A stretch of 64,000 nt of DNA from Chloroflexota bacterium (GTDB lineage: Bacteria > Chloroflexota > Dehalococcoidia > Lucifugimonadales > Lucifugimonadaceae), in assembly GCA_029262735.1 (NCBI GenBank), contig JAJCYY010000015.1, positions 1 through 64,000 of the forward strand, in the 5' to 3' direction. How positions within the stretch are numbered: position 1 is the stretch's first letter; each line of letters opens with the position of its first letter. Of the stretch, positions 27,977 to 37,519 are shown piece after piece. The notes beneath the pieces were generated by a model. The model had not been told where the DNA came from. It did not search any database and saw nothing but the letters and a program-made list of their open reading frames with translations. The position numbers and the translations under genes are program-made.

Positions 27977-28691
27977 CGGACGCCTGACATTCGCTCGCTA
28001 CGCCTTCATGCCGAACAGCCTGGGATACTGCGGTGGGCCTGAAGACCGTGAGCTGCTGGAGTACGCGGCCGAAGACACCGCAGACGACGGCATGAACCAC
28101 CTGGTTCGGCAGTTCCAGGCGGCCTATCCGTATCTCTGTTTCATCGCAGAGTCATCGGGAATTGGAAACCCATTCGACTCCCGCGTCGTCGAGTCTTACT
28201 GGGTCGGAAACAACATCCTGGACCGGGTCAGACCGCACGATTTCCATGAGTACCTGACAGAAAATATCTCTCGCCGAATCCCGAAGCGGTTGCAAAAGTA
28301 CATGGTCGCCAAAGTGCCTGCGGGAGCGCGTCCGCACCACTCGTTCCACGTCTTCGATGTGTGCATGAGGACCGGTGCGCTGCCGGACCAGGTGGAGATC
28401 CTGGACAAATGCCGGATCTCATGGGGGGTCGTGGAAGGCATCTCCGGAGACACCGTTTCTGTCCGCTACGAACCAGTCGTTTTGCAGGCCGGCAAGTTGG
28501 CCGTTGGCGAGTCCGCGGTTCGCGAAACGCGCCGAGCCGCGGAAGGTCTCAGTTACCTGGGCGACCTGAACATCGGCGAAATAGTCTCGATGCACTGGGG
28601 CTGGGTCTGCGACCGGCTCACTCCCCCGCAGATGCAGCGCCTGTCAGCAGAAACATCCCACCACATAGCCATCGCCAACCAGACGCTGTAG
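27969..28691 (+). CDS. Conserved hypothetical protein, probable DUF6390 family
   Basis: A 240-residue soluble protein. The opening pattern, ARYAFMPNSLGYCGGPEDRELLEY, and the later MHWGWVCDRLTPPQ segment match what I remember of DUF6390, a family found beside hydrogenase genes in actinobacteria and Chloroflexota; this recall should be checked. A single Cys lies in LGYCGG near residue 18 and there are several conserved Trp and His residues. No catalytic motif is recognised. TTG start at 27969 with a strong AAGGAGG 6 bases upstream, overlapping the transporter gene by 8 bases. Last gene of the hydrogenase operon. Confidence 0.7.
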   Translation: MRDGRLTFARYAFMPNSLGYCGGPEDRELLEYAAEDTADDGMNHLVRQFQAAYPYLCFIAESSGIGNPFDSRVVESYWVGNNILDRVRPHDFHEYLTENISRRIPKRLQKYMVAKVPAGARPHHSFHVFDVCMRTGALPDQVEILDKCRISWGVVEGISGDTVSVRYEPVVLQAGKLAVGESAVRETRRAAEGLSYLGDLNIGEIVSMHWGWVCDRLTPPQMQRLSAETSHHIAIANQTL

Positions 28692-28841
28692 AGGCCGTTC
28701 GCACTTCGCTCTGCCGAAGACCCGAGGGCGAATCGCGGCAAGCAGCGCGGCAGAGTATGCTTGCGTTTTCGCCAGTCGACCAGCCGGATGAAGCACGTTC
28801 CGGACCAGTTCACCATTACAACAAAATGATCGAGGGACCAG

Positions 28842-29966
28842 TTGCGAATACAGGAACTCGAGACCTTCATTTCTGAAAACTGGCTCATGGTGCGCCTGAC
28901 CACAGACAACGGCTTGAGCGGGATTGGTGAATCGACGTTCTTCGGCTGGCCTGCCGCGGTGCAAACGGTGGTCGAGTCATTTCGTGAGTACCTGATCGGC
29001 AACGACCCGCTGCCGGTCGAGCACCATTTCAATTTCATGTATCGCAGCAAGTCGATGCGGGGTGGCGCAATTGGCGGCGCGCTCAGCGCCATCGACCAGG
29101 CTCTGTGGGACATTCGAGGCAAACACTTTGAGGCGCCCGTCTGGCAGCTAATGGGCGGTCGGGCACGAGACAAAGTCAGGGCGATGCTGGTGTTGAACAC
29201 CGGCACAAAGGAGGAAGTGGCCGCCAACGCGGCGAAGGCAAAGCAGGACGGATACACCGCCGTGAAGGTGTTGCTCTACCAGCATGAACATGCCGCAATG
29301 CAACACGGCGAGCGCATACAGGACCTTGTCGACAGGGCTGCTGCGATACGCGAGTCCATAGGTTGGAACGTCGATATGGGGATCGAGATTCACCGCAACA
29401 TGGTGCCGGGCGAATCCATCGTGCTGGCGCAGGAGCTGGAGAAGTTTCGTCCCTACTTCTTTGAGGACCCGATCGCTCCCGACAGCGTCCTTTCGTTCGG
29501 CGAAGTCTCGGCTAAGACGCGTATTCCAATGGCGGCAGGCGAACGAAATCTCACGATGTGGGAGTTTCGTGAGTATGTTGAGCACGGCGGCGTGCATCAC
29601 ATCCGTCCGGACGTTGGCGTCGCAGGTGGATTCACACACTTCAAAAAGATCTGCGCCCTCGCCGAAGCGCATCACCAGGGCGTCATTCCGCATGCAGTTC
29701 CCTCAGGTCCGGTTGCCACCGCAGCGCACGTCCAGATGGGCGCTTGCATCCCCAACTTCGAAGTCCAGGAGCACATGCCGGAAGATGGTCCGCCTTTCAC
29801 CAGCGTTGTGAACTCACCGATCCGGCTCGAGCGCGGCTACCTCATCGTTCCTGAGACACCCGGAATTGGCATCGAACTCGACGACGAAGGGATCAGGAAT
29901 ACGCCGCCACGACCGATGGGCACCGCCACTGAGTTGCGAGACGACGGCTCCGTGGCAATGCGATAG
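28842..29966 (+). CDS. Enolase-superfamily dehydratase-like enzyme (galactonate/mannonate dehydratase-like)
   Basis: A Mg-dependent acid-sugar dehydratase-like enzyme, 374 residues. It has the mandelate-racemase-subgroup layout: Lys142 (AVKVLLY), Glu182 with His184 (GIEIHRN), Glu208 (FFEDP), Glu234 (AGERN), and His284 (IPHAVPSG). In characterised galactonate dehydratases the first metal ligand is Asp in D-x-H; here that position is Glu182, though Asp178 lies four residues earlier. TTG start at 28842 with CGAGGGA upstream; an ATG at 28826 is in another frame. It is followed by a Gfo/Idh/MocA oxidoreductase on the same strand, which suggests sugar-acid catabolism. Confidence 0.88.
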   Translation: MRIQELETFISENWLMVRLTTDNGLSGIGESTFFGWPAAVQTVVESFREYLIGNDPLPVEHHFNFMYRSKSMRGGAIGGALSAIDQALWDIRGKHFEAPVWQLMGGRARDKVRAMLVLNTGTKEEVAANAAKAKQDGYTAVKVLLYQHEHAAMQHGERIQDLVDRAAAIRESIGWNVDMGIEIHRNMVPGESIVLAQELEKFRPYFFEDPIAPDSVLSFGEVSAKTRIPMAAGERNLTMWEFREYVEHGGVHHIRPDVGVAGGFTHFKKICALAEAHHQGVIPHAVPSGPVATAAHVQMGACIPNFEVQEHMPEDGPPFTSVVNSPIRLERGYLIVPETPGIGIELDDEGIRNTPPRPMGTATELRDDGSVAMR

Positions 29967-30036
29967 CGCCCCGTTAGATCGGCCACCGCCGGAGTGACCG
30001 CTCAGACCATCCACCAACCGTCCCGGGAGAAAAAAC

Positions 30037-31302
30037 TTGAGTTTGAAACTTGCTCTGATCGGCTGCGGAGGGATGGGACTCCGCCATACGCTGGGGTACA
30101 TCGAACTGCGGAAGTACTTCGATTCCTTCGACCTTGTTGCCGTGTGTGACATCAACGAATCTCCCGCAAACCACATCGCAGACGAGGTCGAAAATGCGAC
30201 TGGCAAACGACCACGTGTCTTCACCGATGTGAGCAAGATGTTTGACGAGGCGAAACCCGACGCGGTCGACATCGTCACCGACACACGCATGCACCACTCG
30301 TTCGCCATCCAGGCGTTCGAAGCGGGAGCAAGCGTCATCACGGAAAAGCCGATGGGCCTGACGCTCAAGGCCTGCCGAATGATGAAAGAGTCGGCGGAGC
30401 GGAACGGAAAAAAGCTGTCTATCGGCGAGCAGTATCGCCGGGACCCGATGAACCGCCTCACGAAGGCGTTGATCGATGCAGGCGCGATCGGCCAACCATA
30501 CTTCGGCGTTAAGTTCGCTCTCGGCGGTGGCTCCGGTCTGATGCACGACACCGGTTGGCGTGCGCTCAAATCGCGGGCTGGCAGCATCATCCTCGAACAG
30601 GGCGTGCACGAGTCCGATCTACTGCTCTATTTCCTCGGCCCTGTCGAATCTGTCTTCGCCCAGACCGCGCTGTTCACGAAGACCCGCGAACGACAACCAG
30701 TAAACGCCACGCTTGCGAAGTTTTACCAGCATCGAGTAGAGCAGGATTTTGCAGATCAGAAAACTGTCGAGATCGACCAGGAAGACACGGCATTTGGAGT
30801 AATACGTTTCGAATCTGGCGCAATCGGGCAGTTCACACTGACCAACGCTTCCCACGGGCACTCCGTTGGCGTTTCCACCGTGCACGGCAGCAAGGGGACG
30901 GTTCTCCTTCCTCCAAGCCGGTCCGGCCAGGGTCCGAAGGTGATGCTGGAGGGGCGTTCAGATCCCCTTTCTGGCGAAGAGTTGCTTGCGCTGGTCCCCG
31001 AATGGGAGCTTGACGAGATAACAAGCACTTTGTGGGACGGCGAGACCAGGATGGCCAGTTACGACTATCCGTTCGAACTGACTGACCGCAAACTGGTTGC
31101 AGTGGAGCTACAGGAGCTGGCGGTCGCAATTGAGACCGGCGCCAAACTTGAAGTGGATGCCGATGTCGGGATGCAGGGCCTGGCTCTGCCGTACGGCGTG
31201 CTGGAGTCAGGGATATCGGGCTTACCGGTGCTAATAAAAGATGTGATCGACGGAACGGTGGAGACGTACCAGGACGAGATCAACATAGAGGTCGGAATCT
31301 GA
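30037..31302 (+). CDS. Gfo/Idh/MocA-family NAD(P)-dependent oxidoreductase
   Basis: A dehydrogenase acting on a sugar, inositol or related polyol, 421 residues. It has the Rossmann start ALIGCGGMGLRH, the family EKPMGLT motif near residue 103 with the catalytic Lys, and a catalytic-domain QGVHESDLL His segment near residue 190. The sequence runs about 60 residues longer than the commonest members, with an extended middle. TTG start at 30037 with GGGAGA at a spacing of 6. It probably forms a short operon with the enolase-superfamily gene 70 bases upstream; together they could dehydrate and oxidise a sugar acid (inference). Convergent with the monooxygenase gene at 31355. Confidence 0.9.
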   Translation: MSLKLALIGCGGMGLRHTLGYIELRKYFDSFDLVAVCDINESPANHIADEVENATGKRPRVFTDVSKMFDEAKPDAVDIVTDTRMHHSFAIQAFEAGASVITEKPMGLTLKACRMMKESAERNGKKLSIGEQYRRDPMNRLTKALIDAGAIGQPYFGVKFALGGGSGLMHDTGWRALKSRAGSIILEQGVHESDLLLYFLGPVESVFAQTALFTKTRERQPVNATLAKFYQHRVEQDFADQKTVEIDQEDTAFGVIRFESGAIGQFTLTNASHGHSVGVSTVHGSKGTVLLPPSRSGQGPKVMLEGRSDPLSGEELLALVPEWELDEITSTLWDGETRMASYDYPFELTDRKLVAVELQELAVAIETGAKLEVDADVGMQGLALPYGVLESGISGLPVLIKDVIDGTVETYQDEINIEVGI

Positions 31303-31354
31303 TCCGCGGCAGATGATTGCCGGACCGAGGAAGCAGTTACGGGCGAGCCTGCGG

Positions 31355-32338
31355 CTAGCCCTTGATGCGCGGCCTGACCTCTCGGTTGAAGCGCTCCATG
31401 CCCTGCTCGGACGGGTAGTCCAAGAAGTACATGTAGAAGTGCTGAACTCCCGCGTCGACGTAGCTCTGCAACTTCTCAACACACTGGTCCGGAGTGCCAA
31501 TCACGTACATCGCGCGCAGATTCCTGGCGACCTCCTCGCGGTCGTCCATCTTCTGCTCGGCCGTACGCTGCCAGTACAGATACCAATCGACCAGGCGGTC
31601 GGTAGACGCCTCACCGTCAGCGATCAGTATCCGCGTCTCGATGGTCTTTTCGATCTCTGAGTAGTCGCGGCCAACGGCCTCGCAGTGACCGCGCAAGACC
31701 TGCAGTTTGTGTGCGTATTCCTCCGGGGCCACAGCCGGTATGTTCCAGGTGTCGGCGTGCTCTGCGACGATCCTCAAGGTTCGCTTTTCACCTCCGCCGC
31801 CAATGCAGATGGCTGGCCAGGGCTGCTGCACCGTTACGGGTTCGCACACTGCCGCCTTCGCCCCGTAGAAGTCACCCGAATGCGTAACCTCAGGCTGGGA
31901 CAGCAGTTTCTTGATCAGGACGACCGATTCCTCGAGCCGATCCATGCGCTCCTTCACCGATTCCGCCCAGTACAGCCCGTACTGGTCATGCTCACCTCGA
32001 TACCAGCCGGCGCCAATGCCAAGATCCAGGCGACCACCCGACAGGTAGTCCAGCGACGCAGCCATCTTTGCGACCATCGCAGGGTTACGGTGCGTGTTGC
32101 ACAGCACCAACGTGCCAAGACGGATGCGACTGGTTTTCTGCGCCAGCGCACTGAGCGTCGTCCAGACCTCGTGCTCGCCTCCCTCGTGCCCCAGCACCAG
32201 GTGATCAGCGATCCACAGCGATTCGAAGCCCTGTGCCTCTGCCTCCAGGGCATACCGCTCCAACTCGTCGAAGTCGATGCTGTTCGTGTAAGCGCTGCCA
32301 CCGGCAAATGCAGGGAGACAAACACCGAACTTGATCAT
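31355..32338 (-). CDS. Luciferase-like (LLM class) flavin-dependent monooxygenase, paralogue 1
   Basis: A 327-residue TIM-barrel enzyme using reduced FMN or F420. Family points: KFGVCLPAF first strand, ESLWIADHLVLG (residues about 39-50), RLGTLVLCNTHRNPAMVAKMAAS, SGGRLDLGIGAGW, and a final segment with WPAICIGGGGEKRT. F420 versus FMN use and substrate are undecided. ATG at 32338. It follows a related gene by 24 bases on the same strand, so the pair is likely co-transcribed. Such enzymes are strongly expanded in SAR202-type genomes, as I recall, and are thought to attack recalcitrant organic matter. Confidence 0.91.
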   Translation of the reverse strand: MIKFGVCLPAFAGGSAYTNSIDFDELERYALEAEAQGFESLWIADHLVLGHEGGEHEVWTTLSALAQKTSRIRLGTLVLCNTHRNPAMVAKMAASLDYLSGGRLDLGIGAGWYRGEHDQYGLYWAESVKERMDRLEESVVLIKKLLSQPEVTHSGDFYGAKAAVCEPVTVQQPWPAICIGGGGEKRTLRIVAEHADTWNIPAVAPEEYAHKLQVLRGHCEAVGRDYSEIEKTIETRILIADGEASTDRLVDWYLYWQRTAEQKMDDREEVARNLRAMYVIGTPDQCVEKLQSYVDAGVQHFYMYFLDYPSEQGMERFNREVRPRIKG

Positions 32339-32362
32339 GAGAATCCTTCTATCTATTGGCCG

Positions 32363-33388
32363 TTACTTGCCCGAGAAATACGGCATGACGCGGCTAGAAA
32401 AGGTCCGCATCCCGTTTAGCGATGGGTAGTCTATGAACCAGAGTTGGAAGTTCGTGATGTCGATCTCGGCATACTCACGAATTCGCCTGATCACAGTTTC
32501 AGGATCGCCGATCAGGTACTGCTCAGAGAGCCGATCCCAGTTGTCTCCATACTCGCCTTTAGGATTGCGAGCAGCGATTACCTCTTTAAGCCGCTCCACC
32601 TGACCCGCAGTTTCGGCAATTAAGATCTGCGTCTCCAGCGACTTCTGAATTTCAGATGAGTCACGGCTGTTGCGGTCGCAGGCCGCGTCCAACTTATCCA
32701 GCATCGTCTTGCAATGCGCCACCGATGCCGGCGTGTTGTTCCAGCCGTCTGCGTGCCTGGCTATGATCTCCAGTGCCGTGTTGTTCGGTGACATCGCATC
32801 CGAAATGCCCTCACCACCGAGCGTCCCGATCCATATCGGCGGATGCGGTTTTTGGATCGGCTTCGGGTAGCAGATCGCCTCATTGATAGCGTAGTGCTCG
32901 CCACTGAAAGTCGGTCTGTCCTCAGTCCACATCGCCTTGACGATCTGCACTGCCTCTTCGAACGCCGCCATCCTCGTCGCATCATCAGCAAACGTGAAGC
33001 CGAACGCTTCAGCCTCTTGCTTGCTGCCTCGATGCCCGGCCTCGAAAAAGAAATCGAAGCGACCGTTCGAGATGTTGTCGAGCGTGGCGCCCATCTTTGC
33101 GGTTAGCGCAGGTGCCCGGAACAGGTTCGCCATGTGGATAGTGCCGAGCCGCATTCGACTCGTCAGCCGGGAGGCCCACGATAGGAATGTCCAGCCGTCG
33201 AGGATAAGCGAGTCCCTGCCGAGCATCAGGTGGTCGGGGACCCAGAGCGAGTCGAATGCAAGCTCCTCCGCTTCGACGATCGCCTGCAGCAGGTGCCGCA
33301 AGTCGACGCGTTCCAGCAGCGGAGTTCTGGGGTGAACATCACCGGCGCCCGCGAATATCGGTGCGCAAAACCCGAAATTCAGCGACAT
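32363..33388 (-). CDS. Luciferase-like (LLM class) flavin-dependent monooxygenase, paralogue 2
   Basis: A 341-residue relative of the previous gene, with LNFGFCAPIFAGAG at the start, DSLWVPDHLMLGRD, RLGTIHMANLFRAPALTAKMGAT, SNGRFDFFFEAG and the late HPPIWIGTLGGEG segment. An upstream in-frame ATG at 33526 would add 46 residues that have no counterpart in the family, so the ATG at 33388, which begins the first barrel strand, is preferred. It precedes paralogue 1 by 24 bases. The pair differ clearly around the flavin-side loops, so different substrates are likely. Confidence 0.89.
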   Translation of the reverse strand: MSLNFGFCAPIFAGAGDVHPRTPLLERVDLRHLLQAIVEAEELAFDSLWVPDHLMLGRDSLILDGWTFLSWASRLTSRMRLGTIHMANLFRAPALTAKMGATLDNISNGRFDFFFEAGHRGSKQEAEAFGFTFADDATRMAAFEEAVQIVKAMWTEDRPTFSGEHYAINEAICYPKPIQKPHPPIWIGTLGGEGISDAMSPNNTALEIIARHADGWNNTPASVAHCKTMLDKLDAACDRNSRDSSEIQKSLETQILIAETAGQVERLKEVIAARNPKGEYGDNWDRLSEQYLIGDPETVIRRIREYAEIDITNFQLWFIDYPSLNGMRTFSSRVMPYFSGK

Positions 33389-33705
33389 AAACAATTTCTG
33401 CGCATGGGATCTCTCTGGAATGGCACGGGCGAACGCATGTAAATCTCGTTCGCTACTAAGCAGCCGAAAACATGGATCACCAACTGTCGGCAGGATATTA
33501 CATCGGGACAGCACACTGAGATCCAAAAGCGCGCTGGTGTCGCTCTTTAAAACTGTCCTGGCTCGGATTCAGCAAAGCCGCCCACAAAAAACTCCAGGTG
33601 AACGGTCCGCCGCCTTTGATCGAGCCGCACAGAGTCTGGCAATCGGCTCCGATTACTGGACGACACGCATCTCGTCGCGAAGCGGTCCAACACCGATTGA
33701 ACCGC
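33389..33705. other. Intergenic region between monooxygenase and glycan loci
   Basis: A 317-base gap between the start of the monooxygenase pair and the end of the glycosyltransferase gene, both minus strand. It should hold the promoter of the monooxygenase pair and the end of the glycan transcript. I see no coding frame, repeat or clear hairpin. Confidence 0.55.
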
Positions 33706-34725
33706 CTACGCGCCGTGCCTCATGTGGCGGAGTGCGGACACCGGCAATCCCCAGCGTCGTACTCCGTTGAGAAACCCGATGCCCCACGAAAGGTGAATTA
33801 CCGGGAGTAGTAGAACTGCTACGGGAGCCAGCCTCCATGATGACCTTGAGGCGGCAACTATCCCTGCAGCCAGCACCGTTGCCACGTAGACAGCTGCGAC
33901 AACCGCCAGTGGCCAGGGGTTCCAGAGTGTAAGCAACATCGCTGCAACCAGGACCAAGACAAGTCCGGGGGGAATGAAGTGGCGGAGGTTGACGGTTTCC
34001 GGGTACCTGTTGAGAGTCTTAACCCGATACGTGCCATAACGAAAATGTTGCCGAATTAGCGGCCGAATTCCAGAACGTACGTAGTAGTCGGCCTTAATGT
34101 CTGGTGAGTACAGGATCTTGCCGCCTGCCTTACGTAAGCGAGCGTTCAGTTCGTAGTCCTGGTTAACCGTCCACTCCTCGTCGAAACCGCCAAGTTCGTC
34201 CAGGGTCGATTTTTTCCATGCTCCCAGGAATACGGTCTCAACCCAGCGCTCGGCCGGTCTATCCCAGTAGCTCGAACCGGCCGCGAACCCTGATCTAAGC
34301 ACCGCTGCCAAGGCTCGTTCAAAGTAACTCTTCCCACGCGGCCTCTGCGCTCCACCAACGTTGTCTGCTTCAGTCGTCTGGAGCGATTCGATGCATTCTG
34401 CGATATAGCGACCGTCATATATGCAGTGACCATCCATTCGAACAATGTATTCGCCTTGAGCCGCTGCAATCCCCAGGTTCATGGCCGGTGGAACCGTTCG
34501 CTTTGGATTGCCTACCAATCTGATCGGCCACTTCTCGCCCAGTCGTTCAACGATCTGCCGTGTTTGATCCGTGCTCTCTCCGTCGACGACAATTACTTCG
34601 AGTCTGTCGACCGGATAGTCGCCATCGAACACAGAAGAGAGGCAGGCATCGATAAAACGCGCCTCGTTTCGAACCGGCATGACGACGGATACGAACGGAG
34701 GAGATAGATCGTTAGTACTGTTCAC
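33706..34725 (-). CDS. Glycosyltransferase family 2 (membrane-associated)
   Basis: An inverting GT-A glycosyltransferase of 339 residues. The nucleotide-sugar domain begins VSVVMPVRNEARFIDAC and has VIVVDGESTDQT for the first Asp, IVRMDGHCIYDG as the D-x-D-type site and a catalytic WTVNQDYELNARLRKAG segment. Two or three hydrophobic helices follow (residues about 260-325), anchoring it to the membrane. I use the GTG at 34725 because it overlaps the preceding stop exactly (GTGA); the ATG at 34788 would need a 67-base overlap. It probably adds a sugar to the surface glycan made here. Confidence 0.9.
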   Translation of the reverse strand: MNSTNDLSPPFVSVVMPVRNEARFIDACLSSVFDGDYPVDRLEVIVVDGESTDQTRQIVERLGEKWPIRLVGNPKRTVPPAMNLGIAAAQGEYIVRMDGHCIYDGRYIAECIESLQTTEADNVGGAQRPRGKSYFERALAAVLRSGFAAGSSYWDRPAERWVETVFLGAWKKSTLDELGGFDEEWTVNQDYELNARLRKAGGKILYSPDIKADYYVRSGIRPLIRQHFRYGTYRVKTLNRYPETVNLRHFIPPGLVLVLVAAMLLTLWNPWPLAVVAAVYVATVLAAGIVAASRSSWRLAPVAVLLLPVIHLSWGIGFLNGVRRWGLPVSALRHMRHGA

Positions 34726-35885
34726 GTTGAAATCGTTGATTCGTAGGCAGAGACATGCTGGCATGCTACATCGCTCCATGATGGCCACTCTGCAGCCAGC
34801 TGCGTCATTGCCTGTGCCTTTTGCTGCCTGTCTTTTACGTCTCGGAGCAGTTTCTCCAACGCTAGCGTGATTTCACCTGTGTTGCCGGGAGCTGTCAGAA
34901 TTCCGTGAACACCGGATGTGGTGTATTCGGCGAAGCTACCAACACGCGAGGCGATGATCGGCTTGCCTTCGGCAATTGCAACCATCAGGATTCCAGACAG
35001 ATCGATCTCTAGGTGGGGAGCAAGCACGATATCTGCCAGTGAGAAGTAGTGATGAACGGCGTCATCGGGGATGTACGAGTCTCGGAGATCAACCCGGTCA
35101 GCAATGTTGAGGTCGGCAGTCAGTTTTCGCAACGCGCTGAGAGCGCCTTTGCTACCCCGTCCGGCTATCACGAGCCTGGTGCTATTTCGAACATCATCGG
35201 GGAGTCTGGCAAACGCTTCGATCCCAACGTTTAGTCCCTTGTAGTCTCGGAGATTCCCGAATATCAGCACTCGATGAGCGGCATCGGGAAAGGTCTGGAC
35301 ATCTTGAGGCGGCTCATTCGATGCAGTTTTGCCGTAGTGGTCATACAGGCCGGGTCGAATGGGGAAAATCGCCTCGTGCTTGAATCCGATTTTTGAAGCG
35401 TATGAGCTGCCGAACTCCGTGTGAGTCACGACGCTGTCGAACTTTCGCAGCAACGGAGGATATCGCCGGGACATCAAGTTCTTCTTGTCGTGGAGCGGTA
35501 CCACATTGTGAAGAGTGATGAATGACGGAGCGACGCCTGTGATCGAGCCTGCGAGGAACGAGTCGATCAACGGGACTGGCAACTGCTGGAAGTGGATGAC
35601 ATCGGGTTGCCAGTTACGCAGTTGTTTCCTGACGCGTCGCATGTTGACCACATGCTCCGCAGTCTTGGCAATCCGCCTGACCGGTCCGGCCATCTCAAGT
35701 TTTGAAGATAGCCGGTAGAAGTAATCGAAAACCTCGACTTGCTCACTCAAGGCCGGTCTGACCGGCTGATGTCGGAAACGGCTCGCCCAGAGGCTAACCT
35801 CGTGACCGTTCGCCGCCAACGAAGATGCCAGGTAGTCCACATAGGGGACGACCATGTTCGAAGGATCAACTATGGCAATTCGCAT
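34722..35885 (-). CDS. Glycosyltransferase family 4 (GT-B)
   Basis: A retaining GT-B glycosyltransferase of 387 residues. The N-terminal domain has the DPSNMVVPYVDYLASSLAAN opening, and the C-terminal domain has FGNLRDYKGLNVGIEAF, LVIAGRGSKG, and the donor-site E-x7-E-type segment in SGILMVAIAEGKPIIASRVG. No signal or membrane segment. ATG start at 35885. It overlaps the GT2 gene by 4 bases and follows the ligase-like gene by about 80 bases in the minus-strand half of the glycan locus. Confidence 0.91.
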   Translation of the reverse strand: MRIAIVDPSNMVVPYVDYLASSLAANGHEVSLWASRFRHQPVRPALSEQVEVFDYFYRLSSKLEMAGPVRRIAKTAEHVVNMRRVRKQLRNWQPDVIHFQQLPVPLIDSFLAGSITGVAPSFITLHNVVPLHDKKNLMSRRYPPLLRKFDSVVTHTEFGSSYASKIGFKHEAIFPIRPGLYDHYGKTASNEPPQDVQTFPDAAHRVLIFGNLRDYKGLNVGIEAFARLPDDVRNSTRLVIAGRGSKGALSALRKLTADLNIADRVDLRDSYIPDDAVHHYFSLADIVLAPHLEIDLSGILMVAIAEGKPIIASRVGSFAEYTTSGVHGILTAPGNTGEITLALEKLLRDVKDRQQKAQAMTQLAAEWPSWSDVACQHVSAYESTIST

Positions 35886-35966
35886 TCAGACGACCAGTAC
35901 TTTTAAGCCGGTAGTAGATATGTCTCAACGACAACTTCAGAAGACGTGATAACGACACTGACCCTG

Positions 35967-37286
35967 TCATGGATCACCGGTCGTCGTCCGGTGTTTAGTT
36001 GTGCCACTTGCTGACACTGAAGCGACTCCTATGGCAGCAAACAGTATTAGCCAGTAGGAGGAAGCGAAGGCATCGCCCCAGAAAGCGCCGACGGCGATCC
36101 ATGCAAGCCCGAAATACCAGAGCTTGTGTCGCCAGAGCACAGCGACCAGAACCGCAACGTATGCCAACAACCCGAGAATACCGGCTGACCGAAGCACTGT
36201 TGCCAGCGCTTGCCAGGTTCCCGGTCGAGGTGAATAACGAAACTCATCCTCGTACTTCTGGTGTATGCGCTTCTCGTTTTCTGCACCGATTCCCGTACCA
36301 AAGATTGGCGAGTCTTGGGTGCTCTTGAAAGCAAATTCCCAACTTCCGTAGATCCTTGCCCGTGACGACCCGTCGGTGGCGGACGCGCCTTCCCCGATGC
36401 CGGAAACCCTGCTTCCAACTGACGATGCGCTGTCGTCTCCTCTAATCGCCGGCGTAGTCACAACCACGAACACAATTAGTGAAACAGCAGCGACGAAGAA
36501 AACGGTTTCCAGACGCGTGGCCAGTTGCTGACCATTACGCTTCAACATGAACCCATGTCCAAGTAAAGCCATTCCGAACAGGAAAGTGGAAAAAATTGCC
36601 GAAAGTGATGGTCTGACGTCAGACGAATCTACGCCTGAGCGCACAAGCAGCGCGACCAGAACCGCCAGTGGCGGGAGCCAGATCGGCACACAACGGCGAG
36701 ATGCCCGCCACTGGATGAATCCGATAAACATGAGATACAGCGAAGCCCAGTATCCGAACCAGGCTGGCTCCAGGAAAAGTCCTGCAACCATGAACTCATA
36801 GTCGTTGGCTGGCCATGGCCATATCGTAAATAGATCCATCGAGACGATCGCGAAATGGCCCAGCATTATTCCGATGACCGCTTTTACAAGTGTCTCGGGG
36901 TTCGACTCGCTAAAAAGTCGTGGAATAGTTGCCGCTCCGATGACCAGTCCAACTATCCGGACGTAGTTCGCGGCAAAATTCGCAGTAGAAAAATCCGATT
37001 CGGTGGCCATGTTATATAGCCCGGATAGGAGGATCGCTATGGCAAAAAGCGAAACAACGGCAGTGTATCTATCGAATCGAACAGATCGATACTTGAGCAC
37101 CGATAGACCAATACCGACGGCGAACCCAAAGTCGGCGACTCTCACGGTAACTGGTGCGCTGAGAATCTCGATACTGAACAGTGTTCCAGTAATCAGCAGC
37201 CATACTGAAATCGCTGTTGCTGATGGCACATAGCTCTCGGCCAGAGCGAATGAACGTGGCAACACCTGCCGATCTATCACTTGCAT
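35967..37286 (-). CDS. O-antigen ligase/polymerase-like membrane protein, copy 1
   Basis: A polytopic membrane protein of 439 residues with about ten to twelve helices and one large extracytoplasmic loop (residues about 280-340) containing RARIYGSWEFAFKSTQDSPIFGTGIGAEN, the typical pre-catalytic segment of the Wzy/WaaL/O-antigen ligase family. It should polymerise or ligate glycan repeats outside the membrane. The ATG at 37286 is preferred; an in-frame codon at 37331 would add 15 polar residues. Composition is rather AT-richer than flanking metabolic genes, as often in surface-polysaccharide loci. Which step, polymerase or ligase, is unknown. Confidence 0.82.
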   Translation of the reverse strand: MQVIDRQVLPRSFALAESYVPSATAISVWLLITGTLFSIEILSAPVTVRVADFGFAVGIGLSVLKYRSVRFDRYTAVVSLFAIAILLSGLYNMATESDFSTANFAANYVRIVGLVIGAATIPRLFSESNPETLVKAVIGIMLGHFAIVSMDLFTIWPWPANDYEFMVAGLFLEPAWFGYWASLYLMFIGFIQWRASRRCVPIWLPPLAVLVALLVRSGVDSSDVRPSLSAIFSTFLFGMALLGHGFMLKRNGQQLATRLETVFFVAAVSLIVFVVVTTPAIRGDDSASSVGSRVSGIGEGASATDGSSRARIYGSWEFAFKSTQDSPIFGTGIGAENEKRIHQKYEDEFRYSPRPGTWQALATVLRSAGILGLLAYVAVLVAVLWRHKLWYFGLAWIAVGAFWGDAFASSYWLILFAAIGVASVSASGTTKHRTTTGDP

Positions 37287-37519
37287 CGTGTTACAGAAAT
37301 GTCCATCACTTGTTGACCGTCCCGAAGTCAATAACCCGCATGGTAGTGGGTACTGTTGGTCGGGTTAAGACTCGAATGAATGTGACCGCCTGTTCCTCTC
37401 GGCTGATGGAGCGCAAGAGCTTGGCCGTCTAGAACAATGATATGTCCTACGGACCTCGCTCTTAGTCACCATACGTCAAGAGAATCAACGAGTTCCATCG
37501 GCCCTTCGCCAACCAAACG

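Noticed and set aside
31339-31361. Bidirectional terminator between the oxidoreductase and monooxygenase genes
   Set aside because: GGGCGAGC/GCTAGCCC pairs only with a mismatch and overlaps the monooxygenase stop codon; no T-run.
33388-33526. N-terminal extension of the second luciferase-like monooxygenase
   Set aside because: The extra 46 residues have no family counterpart, and the ATG at 33388 begins the barrel strand directly.
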